This document shows, one piece after another, positions 17,471-25,209 of a stretch of DNA of 64,000 nucleotides. This stretch comes from Streptomyces sp. LHD-70 (GTDB lineage Bacteria; Actinomycetota; Actinomycetes; Streptomycetales; Streptomycetaceae): contig NZ_JAVIFW010000003.1 of NCBI RefSeq assembly GCF_031157275.1, positions 434,001-498,000 of the forward strand, read 5' to 3'. The position numbers and the translations under genes are program-made. The notes beneath the pieces are model-generated. The model was not told the origin of the DNA. It ran no database searches and was given only the letters and a program-made list of their open reading frames with translations. Position 1 is the first letter of the stretch; every line of letters begins with the position of its first letter.

Positions 17471-18144
17471 GGCAGCCGCCAGTCCACGGGCTGCGCGCCC
17501 TGCCGGGCCAGCAGGTCGTTGACGCGGCTGAACGGGCGCGAGCCGAAGAACCCGCGGTCCGCGGACATCGGCGAGGGGTGCGAGGACTCCACGGCCGGAA
17601 GGTCGCCGAGCAGGGGACGGAGGTTGCGCGCGTCCCGCCCCCACAGGATCGACACCAGCGGGCGGCCCCGCGCGGCCAGGGCGCGGATGGCCTGCTCGGT
17701 GACCTCTTCCCAGCCCTTGCCGCGGTGCGCCGCCGGGCGCCGGGGGGCCGTGGTGAGCGCCCTGTTGAGCAGCAGCACACCCTGCCGGGTCCACGGCGTG
17801 AGGTCGCCGTTGCCCGGCTGCGGCAGGCCCAGGTCGGAGCCGAGCTCGCTGTAGATGTTGATCAGGCTCGGCGGCAGGGGCCGGACCTCGGGCGCGACGG
17901 AGAAGCTCAGCCCCACCGCATGCCCCGGCGTCGGATACGGGTCCTGCCCGACGATGAGCACCTTCACCTCGTCGAAGGGCTGCTGGAAGGCTCTCAGGAC
18001 GTGCGCCCCGGACGGGAGGTAGGTCCGGCCCGCGGCGATCTCCGCGCGCAGGAAGTCCCCCATCCCGGCGATGCGTTCGGCCACCGGCTCCAGCGCCTGG
18101 GCCCACCCTGGTTCGACGATTTCTTTCAACGGTCGTGCTGCCAC
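17467..18144 (-). CDS. ung: Uracil-DNA glycosylase, family 1
   Basis: 225 residues matching Ung throughout. The catalytic water-activating motif is GQDPYP (about residues 66-71), followed by [26 protein letters not shown] and the leucine/His loop [13 protein letters not shown] with the catalytic His. It excises uracil from DNA in base excision repair. The start is GTG with only a weak GGGTGA ahead. It is the first gene of a two-gene unit with the kinase-like gene, an odd pairing whose logic is not evident. Confidence 0.97.
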   Translation of the reverse strand: MAARPLKEIVEPGWAQALEPVAERIAGMGDFLRAEIAAGRTYLPSGAHVLRAFQQPFDEVKVLIVGQDPYPTPGHAVGLSFSVAPEVRPLPPSLINIYSELGSDLGLPQPGNGDLTPWTRQGVLLLNRALTTAPRRPAAHRGKGWEEVTEQAIRALAARGRPLVSILWGRDARNLRPLLGDLPAVESSHPSPMSADRGFFGSRPFSRVNDLLARQGAQPVDWRLP

Positions 18145-18330
18145 GGCGTCACCCTACTGGTGCAACGGACCCGGCGATCAACCCCGAGATCAACCCGGTG
18201 CCTGGGCACGAGATCAGCCCGGAGACCATCGCCGGAGTCCGCCGTCGAGCCGCCCGTCGCGATCCCGCCCGTGGGCCCCGTTGGCCCCGTACCCCCGGAT
18301 CCCCCCGGGGCCGGATCCCTCCCGCCCCGA

Positions 18331-19419
18331 TCAGTCGTCGATCACCGCCGCCCGTACGCACAGCACGTCCGGCAGGTGCGAGGCGAGGAGTTGCCAGCTC
18401 TCGCCGTCGTCCGCGCTCGCGTACAGCTCGCCGTTGCGGTTGCCGAAGTAGACGCCTGCCGGGTCCGCGTCGTCCGTGCAGAGCGCGTCTCTCAGCACCG
18501 TGCCGTAGTGGTCGGTCTCCGGGAGGCCCTCGGAGAGCGGCTCCCAGGTCTTGCCCGCGTTCTGCGTACGGAAGACGCGGCAGCGGTGCTCCGCGGGGAC
18601 CCGGTCCGCGTCGGCGTTGATCGGGAAGACGTACGCCGTGTCCGCGCGGCGCGGGTGGGCGGCCACCGCGAAGCCGAAGTCGGAGGGCAGGCCCTCGCCG
18701 ATGTCGGTCCAGCGGGCGCCGCCGTCGTCGCTTCTGTAGACCCCCCAGTGGTTCTGGAGATAGAGCCGGTCCGGGTCGGCCGCGTCCCGCGCGACCTTGT
18801 GCACGCACTGGCCGAACTCGGGGTTCGGATCGGGCAGGAACACCGCGGACACCCCGGAGTTGGAGGGCGCCCAGCTCTCCCCGCCGTCCGCGGTGCGGAA
18901 CACCCCGGCCGTGGAGACGGCGACCGTGATCGCCGCCGGGTCCCGGGCGTCGGTCAGGATCGTGTGCAGCCCCTCGCCGCCACCGCCCGGCTCCCAGCGC
19001 GAGCGCGTCGGGTGCTCCCACAGCGGCCGGACGAGCTCGAAGCTCTCGCCGCGGTCCTCCGAGCGGTACAGGGCGGCGGGTTCCGTGCCCGCGTACACCA
19101 CGTCGGGTTCGGCCGCCGAGGGGTGCAGCTGCCAGACGCGCTCCAGCGAAGCCCCGGTGTCCTGGGGGAACTTGACGGGTGCCTTGGTGGGCTCGGTCCA
19201 GGTGGCGCCCAGGTCGTCGGAGTGGAAGACCGACGGGCCCCAGTGCGCACTGTCCCCGCCGGCCAGGAGGCGGGGGGTGGCGCCCCGGGTGTCGATCGCG
19301 ACGGAGTACACCGCCTGCGCGTTGAAGTGCGGTCCGTCGAACTCCCAGGCGACGCCTCGCCTGCGTCCGAGGAAGAGTCCCTTGCGCGTGCCTACGGCGA
19401 GCAGAACATCGGTCGGCAT
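18331..19419 (-). CDS. BNR/Asp-box repeat beta-propeller protein
   Basis: 362 residues with at least six Asp-box motifs (S-x-D-x-G-x-x-W type): SDDLGATW, SEDRGESF, TADGGESW, SDDGGARW, TQNAGKTW and SADDGESW. They are spaced as in six-to-seven-bladed propellers. Asp boxes occur in sialidases, but the N terminus lacks the FRIP arginine motif and there is no signal peptide. I therefore call it a cytosolic Asp-box propeller of unknown function rather than a sialidase. GGAGG lies 8 nt before the ATG at 19419, which excludes longer readings. Confidence 0.85.
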   Translation of the reverse strand: MPTDVLLAVGTRKGLFLGRRRGVAWEFDGPHFNAQAVYSVAIDTRGATPRLLAGGDSAHWGPSVFHSDDLGATWTEPTKAPVKFPQDTGASLERVWQLHPSAAEPDVVYAGTEPAALYRSEDRGESFELVRPLWEHPTRSRWEPGGGGEGLHTILTDARDPAAITVAVSTAGVFRTADGGESWAPSNSGVSAVFLPDPNPEFGQCVHKVARDAADPDRLYLQNHWGVYRSDDGGARWTDIGEGLPSDFGFAVAAHPRRADTAYVFPINADADRVPAEHRCRVFRTQNAGKTWEPLSEGLPETDHYGTVLRDALCTDDADPAGVYFGNRNGELYASADDGESWQLLASHLPDVLCVRAAVIDD

Positions 19420-19567
19420 GCCGACCACCTCCGGTGCATGTCGGTTGACCTCGTTGTCCACGACATGCCTCAGTCTGCACCCGGCCACTGACAACGGCCC
19501 GGAAAACACCCCGGACCTGCGACGACCCTGTAGATCGGCGTCGAGGGACCGTCTGCTGAGTGGTTGT

Positions 19568-20098
19568 GGAGCCTGGCGGTCCGGTCCGCCGAGCCGTCGT
19601 GGAGCCAGGTGTTTCGTTGCGGCGAGCGGTCGCGGGGCCTGGAGGCCCGGAGTCGGGCGGGCGGGGCTCCTGGTGCTCCGCTCCGTCGAGGCGTACTGGA
19701 GTCCGGAGGTCCGGTCCGTCGAGGCGGCGCTGAGCTTGGCGCTCCGCTACGTCCAGCCGTCGCGCAGCCTGGCCCTCAACTACGCCGAGCGTCGCGGGCC
19801 CCCTGGCCACACCACCGAGCTGATCGCCGCGATCTCCCCGGCCCGACCCGGCAGCAGCCGCGGAGTTCGCTGCCGTCAGCTCGTGACACCGAGCCTTGCG
19901 GGGCCTGGGGGTCCGGTTCGCCGTGCGGTCGTGGGGCCTGGGGGTCCGGTTCGCCGAGCGGTCGGGGAGCCTGGGCGTTCGGTTCGCCGAGCCATCCCGG
20001 AGCCAGGTGCTCCGGCCCGTCGAGCCGCAGCGGGGCTGCCCGGAGGATCGGCCCACCAAGGCGGCGCGGAGCGGCGGGCCGGTCCGTAAAACCGGCGC
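19568..20098. repeat. Degenerate 33-bp tandem array with embedded mmuM 3' end copy
   Basis: Two clusters of about 33-bp units starting GGRGCCTGG (seven units at 19568-19795, about six at 19900-20098; lengths 29-36, most exactly 33). Between them, at 19811-19860, is a near-identical copy of the last coding part of the adjacent homocysteine methyltransferase (real copy at 20175-20225), differing by a few substitutions and a 1-bp indel. The whole intergenic stretch 19420-20146 holds no gene I can support. The long open frames in it are a by-product of the 33-bp period. Confidence 0.85.
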
Positions 20099-20146
20099 GG
20101 AGCGACGCGCTTCGCCACCTCCAGCCGTAGCGCACCAGGTCCTCCG

Positions 20147-21103
20147 TTACCCCGACCGGCCGCGGACCCCTCCCACCACCGAGCCGATCGCCGCGATCTC
20201 ACCGGGGCCGACCCGGCAGCAGCCGCCCACGAGTCGTGCGCCCGCGTCCACCCAGCCCTGTACGCGCTCGGCCGAGAACGTGGCGGGGCCGCGCCAGGCG
20301 CGGGCCGTCGCGTCCCAGTGCTCGCCGCTGTTGGGGTAGACCACGACGGGCTTGCCGGTCACCCGCGCCGCGATCGGCACGGCCACGTCGGCGTCCTGCG
20401 GGCTGCAGCAGTTGACGCCGACCGCGAAGATCTCGTCGCACTCGGCCGCGAGCGCGAAGGCCTCCTCCAGGGGCTGCCCGGCCCGCGTCCGCGTCCCCGC
20501 CACGCTGTACGAGAGCCAGGCGGGCACGCCCAGGCCGCGCACCGCGCGCAGCAGTGCCTCCGCCTCGTCCGTGTCCGGCACGGTCTCCAGGGCGAACGCG
20601 TCGGGCCCGGCCGCGGCCAGGGCCTCCAGGCGGGGACGGTGGAAGTGCGCGAGCGCGTCGACCCCGAGCCCGTACCGGCCGCGGTACTCCGAGCCGTCCG
20701 CGAGCATCGCCCCGTACGGCCCGGCGGAGGCGGCCACCCACAGCGGGCGGCGCACTCCGGCAGCGAGGGCGCGCGCGGCGGCCTCGCGCGCCGACTGCAC
20801 ACTCAGGTGCAGCAGTTCGCTCGTGCGTGCGGAGTCGAAGCCGTACCGGGCGAAGCCCTCGTACGTGGCCTGGTAGCTGGCCGTGATGGCGACGCTCGCG
20901 CCCGCCTCGAAGTACGCGGAATGGGCCTCGGTGACGGCCTCCGGCAGGTCCGCGAGCAGCCGCGCCGACCACAGCGCGTCGCTCAGGTCGTGCCCGGCGG
21001 ACTCCAGCTGGTTCGACATCCCGCCGTCGAGGACCACCGGCCCCGCGGCGACCGCCTCGGGCAGTGAGGGCCGCACGCGCGGCGGTTCCGTTGCTCTTCC
21101 CAT
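20147..21103 (-). CDS. mmuM: Homocysteine S-methyltransferase
   Basis: 318 residues matching the Pfam S-methyl_trans family. It opens with [12 protein letters not shown] and has the zinc cysteines in GVNCCSPQD and the paired Cys of [11 protein letters not shown]. Single-domain length and absence of cobalamin modules indicate the MmuM/YagD type, which methylates homocysteine from S-methylmethionine or AdoMet in the cytosol. The ATG at 21103 gives the family length. Its 3' end is bordered by a 33-bp repeat array that carries a second, frame-disrupted copy of its last codons. Confidence 0.92.
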   Translation of the reverse strand: MGRATEPPRVRPSLPEAVAAGPVVLDGGMSNQLESAGHDLSDALWSARLLADLPEAVTEAHSAYFEAGASVAITASYQATYEGFARYGFDSARTSELLHLSVQSAREAAARALAAGVRRPLWVAASAGPYGAMLADGSEYRGRYGLGVDALAHFHRPRLEALAAAGPDAFALETVPDTDEAEALLRAVRGLGVPAWLSYSVAGTRTRAGQPLEEAFALAAECDEIFAVGVNCCSPQDADVAVPIAARVTGKPVVVYPNSGEHWDATARAWRGPATFSAERVQGWVDAGARLVGGCCRVGPGEIAAIGSVVGGVRGRSG

Positions 21104-21166
21104 ACGTCGAAGCTAACGCGGACGCCCGCCGCGGGACCCCTGCGGACCCGGCCGTACGCTGGGGCC

Positions 21167-21628
21167 ATGGCAACGGTACTGATCCTCAACGGCCCCAATC
21201 TGAACCTGCTCGGCACGCGCGAGCCCGGCATCTACGGGGCGCAGACCCTGAAGGACGTCGAGGCCCTGTGCGAGGAGGCCGCGGCGGGGCTCGGCCTGAC
21301 CGCGGACTGCCGGCAGTCGAACCACGAGGGCGAGTTGATCGACTGGATCCACGAGGCGGGCCGCGAGCAGGCCGAGGGCCGGCTCATCGGCGCGGTGATC
21401 AACGCCGGTGCGTACACGCACACGTCGGTCGCGCTGCACGACGCGATCAAGGGGGTCGGGCTGCGCGCCATCGAGGTGCACATCTCCAACGTGCACGCGC
21501 GCGAGCCGTTCCGGAACCACTCGCACCTCTCCCCGGCCGCCGCGGGCATCGTCGTCGGCTTCGGCACGGAGGGCTACCGCCTGGCGATCGAGGGCCTGGA
21601 CCGGCTCGCGAAGTCCGCAGCCGCCTGA
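21167..21628 (+). CDS. aroQ: 3-dehydroquinate dehydratase, type II
   Basis: 153 residues, the usual length. [19 protein letters not shown] holds the catalytic Tyr and Arg, [12 protein letters not shown] the substrate loop, [16 protein letters not shown] the Asn/His region and [17 protein letters not shown] the catalytic His region. It converts 3-dehydroquinate to 3-dehydroshikimate, in the shikimate pathway or in quinate breakdown. It is divergent from mmuM by 63 nt and not near other aro genes. A strong terminator follows. Confidence 0.97.
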   Translation: MATVLILNGPNLNLLGTREPGIYGAQTLKDVEALCEEAAAGLGLTADCRQSNHEGELIDWIHEAGREQAEGRLIGAVINAGAYTHTSVALHDAIKGVGLRAIEVHISNVHAREPFRNHSHLSPAAAGIVVGFGTEGYRLAIEGLDRLAKSAAA

Positions 21629-21665
21629 CCCTCGTCGTACGGAAGTCCTACGGAGTCGTACGGAA

Positions 21666-21695
21666 AAGGGGCGCGCCCGGGCGGGCGCGCCCCTT
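21666..21695. terminator. Terminator between aroQ and the NTF2-like gene
   Basis: AAGGGGCGCGCCC (21666-21678) pairs perfectly with GGGCGCGCCCCTT (21683-21695), a 13-bp stem with a 4-nt loop. It is placed between two convergent genes and has A/T ends serving both strands. Confidence 0.85.
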
Positions 21696-21716
21696 GCGCG
21701 TCGGGAGGGCAGCGGC

Positions 21717-22145
21717 TCAGCAGCGTGCGGTGAGCCGGACTCCGCACTTCGGGTCGAGGACCGGCTCGTCGGGCGCGGGGCCCACGCGGGAGAGCAGAAG
21801 CAGCCAGCCGTCGGGGACTTGGACCCAGGTGCGAGTGCAAAGAACCCGGGCGCTGAACGCGTGTCCGCGCCAGTGGCCCGAGGCGCTGAGCGTGCGGCGG
21901 GTGATGCCGGCGCGGCCGTTGACGGTCGCGATGGTCTCCTCCGGGACGAGCTCGGACACGACCAGGCGTCCGGTGGACAGTTCCTCTATCTCCGCGCTGC
22001 GATCGAAGCTGCGGCCGTCCGGGCGGACGGAGACGAATTGCGGGTGCAGCATCCGGTCGAGGGCGTCCATGTCCCGGTCCAGGACGGCGGCGCCGAGCCG
22101 CCGTTCGGCACCGATCAGGGCCTCAGCGGGAAAGATGTCGTCCAT
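21717..22145 (-). CDS. NTF2-like (DUF4440/SnoaL-type) protein
   Basis: 142 residues with the cone-shaped NTF2-like plan: helices IGAERRLGAAVLDRDMDALDRMLHPQF, then FVSVRPDGRSFDRSAEIEELSTG and closing strands (FSARVLCTRTWVQVPDGWLLLLSRVG). Members are either enzymes of polyketide type or stress proteins of unknown role. The assignment is to the fold only. The ATG at 22145 has a poor ribosome site but matches the family N terminus. Confidence 0.75.
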   Translation of the reverse strand: MDDIFPAEALIGAERRLGAAVLDRDMDALDRMLHPQFVSVRPDGRSFDRSAEIEELSTGRLVVSELVPEETIATVNGRAGITRRTLSASGHWRGHAFSARVLCTRTWVQVPDGWLLLLSRVGPAPDEPVLDPKCGVRLTARC

Positions 22146-22299
22146 TGCGCCGATCGTACGGGTCCGTCGGGTCCCGTGGGAGGGTCCGCGGGGATGTGCG
22201 GCATGCACTTGCAACGATCATGCTCGCCCGCGGGCCGTCCGGCGGGCGCGGCGAGGGTCGGCCGCGCGGGCGCGTCAACTCCCTTGTTCGGAGGGTGAC

Positions 22300-22386
22300 A
22301 TGCGGAACGCCGAGGCGATCGACGCACCCCTGAGTGTCGGGCGGGCCGCCCGGAGCACTCATGGCGTACGTCGATCGCCTCACTGA
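22300..22386 (+). other. Structured inverted repeat with a 28-codon microORF
   Basis: GAGGCGATCGACG (22312-22324) is perfectly complementary to CGTCGATCGCCTC (22369-22381). The 44-nt loop contains its own perfect hairpin CGGGCGG-G-CCGCCCG (22338-22352). A frame starting at ATG 22300 directly after GGAGGGTGAC, a strong ribosome site, spans the whole structure to the stop at 22384-22386. This could be a regulatory RNA leader or a small translated peptide. No neighbour is read in this direction. Apart from this, 22146-22417 holds nothing I can call. Confidence 0.4.
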
Positions 22387-22417
22387 CGCGTCCGCGTACC
22401 GTCGACGGGTTCGCTGC

Positions 22418-23500
22418 TCAGATCGCCCACGCGTACTGGTTCGGAACGCGTATGTCCGCGTCCAGTTCACGGGCCGCGTGCAGCGCCCACGAGGGGTTGC
22501 GCAGCAGCTCGCGGCCGAGGAGGACGGCGTCCGCCTCGCCGTTGTCGAGGAGCTTCTCGGCCTGCTTGGCCTCGGTGATCAGGCCGACCGCGGCGACCGG
22601 CAGCCCGGCCTCCTGCTTGACGCGGGTGGCGAACGGCGCCTGGTAGCCGGGCCCGACGGGGATCGTGACGCCCGTGGCGTTGCCGCCGGAGGAGACGTCG
22701 AGCAGGTCGACGCCGTGCTCCTTCAGGTCCCGCGCGAACCGCACCGTGTCGTCGGCGGTCCAGCCGCCCTCGTCCAGCCAGTCGGTGGCCGAGACGCGGA
22801 AGAACAGCGGCTTGTCCTCGGGCCACACCGCCCGTACGGCGTCGACGACTTCGAGGGGGAAGCGGGTGCGGTTCTCGTACGAGCCGCCGTACGCGTCGGT
22901 GCGCTGGTTGGAGTGCGGGGAGAGGAACTCGTGGATGAGGTAGCCGTGTGCGCCGTGCACCTCGACGACCTCGAAGCCGGCGTCGAGTGCCCGCCGGGCC
23001 GCGTCGGCGAACTGCCCGACGATCGCGTGAATCTGGTCGACCGTCAGCTCGGTCGGTACGGGGTGGTCGTCCCGGAACGGCACCGGGCTCGGGCCGAGCG
23101 GCTGCCAGCCGTGCTCGTCGGCGCCGACCGGGGCGCCGCGGTTCACCCAGGGGCGCTCGGTGGAGGCCTTGCGCCCGGCGTGCGCGATCTGGATGCCGGG
23201 CACGGTGCCGTGCGCCTTGAGGAACTCGGTGATCCGGCGCAGGGCCGCGACCTGGGTGTCGTTCCAGATGCCGAGGTCGAAGGGGCTGATCCGGCCCTCC
23301 GGGCTGACGGCGGTGGCCTCGAGGAGGATCAGCCCGGTGCCGCCGGTGGCGCGGGCGCCGTAGTGCGCGAAGTGCCAGTCGAGGGCCACGCCGGCGTTCG
23401 GGCCGAAGACCTCCGCCGAGTACTGGCACATGGGCGCCATCCACACACGGTTGGGGATGGTCACCGAGCGGAGGGTGTACGGCTCGAACAGGGCACTCAC
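22418..23500 (-). CDS. Old yellow enzyme family NADH:flavin oxidoreductase (YqjM/xenobiotic reductase type)
   Basis: 360 residues, FMN-dependent TIM barrel. N-terminal MAPMCQYSAE contains the redox-tuning Cys of the YqjM (thermophilic-like) class. Then come IQIAHAGRK, VEVHGAHGYLIHEFLSPHSNQRTDAYGGS (catalytic His/Tyr zone) and VGLITEAKQAEKLL with the ADAVLLGRELLRNP phosphate site. It reduces activated double bonds with NAD(P)H. It starts with GTG, GGAG 7 nt upstream. It is divergent from an ArsR-type regulator across a palindromic region, so induction by a xenobiotic is likely. Confidence 0.92.
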   Translation of the reverse strand: MSALFEPYTLRSVTIPNRVWMAPMCQYSAEVFGPNAGVALDWHFAHYGARATGGTGLILLEATAVSPEGRISPFDLGIWNDTQVAALRRITEFLKAHGTVPGIQIAHAGRKASTERPWVNRGAPVGADEHGWQPLGPSPVPFRDDHPVPTELTVDQIHAIVGQFADAARRALDAGFEVVEVHGAHGYLIHEFLSPHSNQRTDAYGGSYENRTRFPLEVVDAVRAVWPEDKPLFFRVSATDWLDEGGWTADDTVRFARDLKEHGVDLLDVSSGGNATGVTIPVGPGYQAPFATRVKQEAGLPVAAVGLITEAKQAEKLLDNGEADAVLLGRELLRNPSWALHAARELDADIRVPNQYAWAI

Positions 23501-23574
23501 GGCGGAACTCCATTCGTGGACGGTTTCCGGCGCCGCGGGGGCGGCGCCGGTTCGTTAGTACGATAGCCACCGTA

Positions 23575-23609
23575 GTACGAGAACTGTCAAACTACGAGAG
23601 TTCTCGTAC
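23575..23609. promoter_or_regulatory. Operator region between the oxidoreductase and ArsR genes
   Basis: GTACGAGAACT (23575-23585) and AGTTCTCGTAC (23599-23609) form a perfect 11-bp inverted repeat. Inside the right half TACGAGAGTTCTCGTA (23593-23608) is a near-perfect palindrome. Half-site TACGA recurs three times between the divergent genes. The site lies where an ArsR dimer would control both promoters. Confidence 0.6.
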
Positions 23610-23661
23610 AATGAGTTTCCGAGGGACTTACGGACGACCGGGACCATGGAGTGGAGCCGCA

Positions 23662-24024
23662 GTGACCCCCGCCACGAAGAGCGCGGCCGGCAGCCGCACG
23701 CTGGAACACCCCGCACTCGAAGAGATCCGGCTGGAAGGCGTGCTGCACGCGCTCTCCGACCCGATGAGGCTGCGTATCGTCACCGAACTGGCCTGCTGCG
23801 AGGAGGAGTTGGCCTGCTCGTACTTCGAGCTGCCGGTCACCAAGTCGACCACCACGCACCACTTCCGGGTGCTGCGCGAGAGCGGCGTGATCCGGCAGTG
23901 CTACCGGGGCACGGCCAAGATGAGCGGCCTGCGCCGCGACGACCTGGACGCGCTCTTCCCCGGACTCCTCGACAGCGTCCTCGACGCGGCCACGCGGCAG
24001 GCGGACCGGCTCGGCGGAGCCTGA
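23662..24024 (+). CDS. ArsR-family (winged-helix) transcriptional regulator
   Basis: 120 residues: LHALSDPMRLRIVTELACCEEELACSYFELPVTKSTTTHHFRVLRESGVIRQCYRG is a complete ArsR HTH and wing. The cysteine cluster ELACCEEELACS sits where metal-sensing members carry ligands, although related regulators beside old-yellow-enzyme genes respond to organic compounds. GGAG 5 nt before the GTG at 23662 supports this start. An in-frame ATG at 23611 would begin directly beside the operator-like palindrome. Confidence 0.88.
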   Translation: MTPATKSAAGSRTLEHPALEEIRLEGVLHALSDPMRLRIVTELACCEEELACSYFELPVTKSTTTHHFRVLRESGVIRQCYRGTAKMSGLRRDDLDALFPGLLDSVLDAATRQADRLGGA

Positions 24025-24057
24025 ACCCTCGGCCGCCGCGCTGGGGCGGTTGGCGCG

Positions 24058-25044
24058 TCAGCCCAAGTCCAGGGTGTCCAGCCAGTCGACGAGCAGGCGG
24101 TTCACATCGGCGGGCCGTTCCTGTTGCACCCAGTGTCCGCATCCGTCGAGCAGGTGGGCCGCGTGCAGGTTCGGCACGGTTTCCGGAAAGGCGGCGACGG
24201 CGTCGGCGAGCCAGCGCGTGGAGGCGTCGAGTGCACCGGCGACGTACAGCGCGGGCTGCGTGACCGGTGCTCCGTCCCAGGGCGCGAGCTCCTCCCAGTC
24301 GCGGTCGGCGTTGCGGTAGCGGTTGAGGGCACCCGTGAAGCCCGTAAGGCTGAACTCAGCGGTACGGGCGTCGAGTTCGGCCTCCGTCAGCCAGGCGGGC
24401 AGGACGGCTTCGGGGAAGCGCTCGGACATGCGGGCGCCGGGCGGGACGAAGAACGGCGAGGGGCCGTCGTGCGCCATGGTGTCCGCCGAGAGCGCCGCGT
24501 AGAAACCGGCGAGCCAGGACCGTACATCGGACTCGATCTCGGCCTCGGCCCTGCCCGGCTCCTGGAAGTACCGGACGTAGAACTCCTCGTCCCCGCCGAT
24601 CCCGGCGAACGCCTCGCTGGGCCGCATGGGACCGCGCGGGCTGTACGGCACCCCCAGCATCCCGACTCCGGCGCACACGTCCGGCCGGGCGAGCGCGGTA
24701 TTGGCCGCGATCGGCGACCCCCAGTCGTGGCCCACGAGCACCGCGCGCTGCGCGCCGAGCGCCCGTACGACCGCCGCGTTGTCCTCGACTAGTTCGAGCA
24801 TCCGGTACGCGGCGGGGTCGGCGGGAACGGTGGATCGTCCGTAGCCGCGCACGTCCAGCGCGACCGCGCGGTACCCGGCGGCGGCGAGCGCGGGCAACTG
24901 GTGGCGCCAGGACGACCAGCTCTCCGGAAACCCGTGCAGGAGCAGCACCAGCGGTCCGGTGCCCTGTTCGACGAGGTGGAGGGGGCCTGCGGGGCCGTCG
25001 ACGTGGCGGTGCCTCGGCTCAGGGTGAGGCGTGGGTGCTGGCAT
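24058..25044 (-). CDS. Alpha/beta hydrolase, epoxide hydrolase type
   Basis: 328 residues. LLLHGFPESWSSWRHQLPAL gives the HGxP oxyanion motif, VLVGHDWGSPIA the nucleophile elbow with Asp (GHDWG, as in soluble epoxide hydrolases), and LLDGCGHWVQQERPADVN the His. The cap domain lies between about residues 145 and 245. An Asp nucleophile makes epoxide hydrolysis or haloalkane-like chemistry probable. GGAG lies 5 nt before the ATG. It is convergent with the ArsR gene. A palindromic intergenic element lies upstream. Confidence 0.88.
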   Translation of the reverse strand: MPAPTPHPEPRHRHVDGPAGPLHLVEQGTGPLVLLLHGFPESWSSWRHQLPALAAAGYRAVALDVRGYGRSTVPADPAAYRMLELVEDNAAVVRALGAQRAVLVGHDWGSPIAANTALARPDVCAGVGMLGVPYSPRGPMRPSEAFAGIGGDEEFYVRYFQEPGRAEAEIESDVRSWLAGFYAALSADTMAHDGPSPFFVPPGARMSERFPEAVLPAWLTEAELDARTAEFSLTGFTGALNRYRNADRDWEELAPWDGAPVTQPALYVAGALDASTRWLADAVAAFPETVPNLHAAHLLDGCGHWVQQERPADVNRLLVDWLDTLDLG

Positions 25045-25083
25045 GGGCTCTCCGTAAGTTGTTAGGCGGCCCGGGAGGGCTGG

Positions 25084-25209
25084 CACGGCACCTCGCCGCA
25101 CGCCCGAATCACCCAAGTACATCCAGTACGAGGGAGATCCGGGCGCACGCCGATGCACCGCACCAGACGCCGCGGCCTGATCCGCGAAGATCCGCCGGAC
25201 AGGCCCTAG
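25084..25209. repeat. Intergenic palindromic element, copy 1
   Basis: The stretch holds CCCAAGTACATCCAGTACGAGG, whose core matches the centre of the long palindrome at 43852-44035. It ends with GCCGGACAGGCCCTAG running into the stop codon of the downstream reductase. From memory this resembles a widespread Streptomyces intergenic repeat. One arm looks shortened next to the hydrolase start. Confidence 0.55.

Noticed and set aside
18283..18312. GGCCCCG...CGGGGCC hairpin after the Asp-box gene
   Set aside because: A 7-bp stem with a 16-nt loop is expected by chance at this GC content.
18331..19419. Sialidase serving the nan operon
   Set aside because: Asp boxes are present but there is no FRIP arginine motif and no signal peptide, and it is 12 kb away.
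19568..20098. CRISPR-like array
   Set aside because: Units are contiguous and degenerate with no unique spacers, and no cas genes are nearby.
19564..20130. 188-residue frame through the 33-bp array
   Set aside because: Openness follows from a repeat length divisible by three. There is no ribosome site and no conserved domain.
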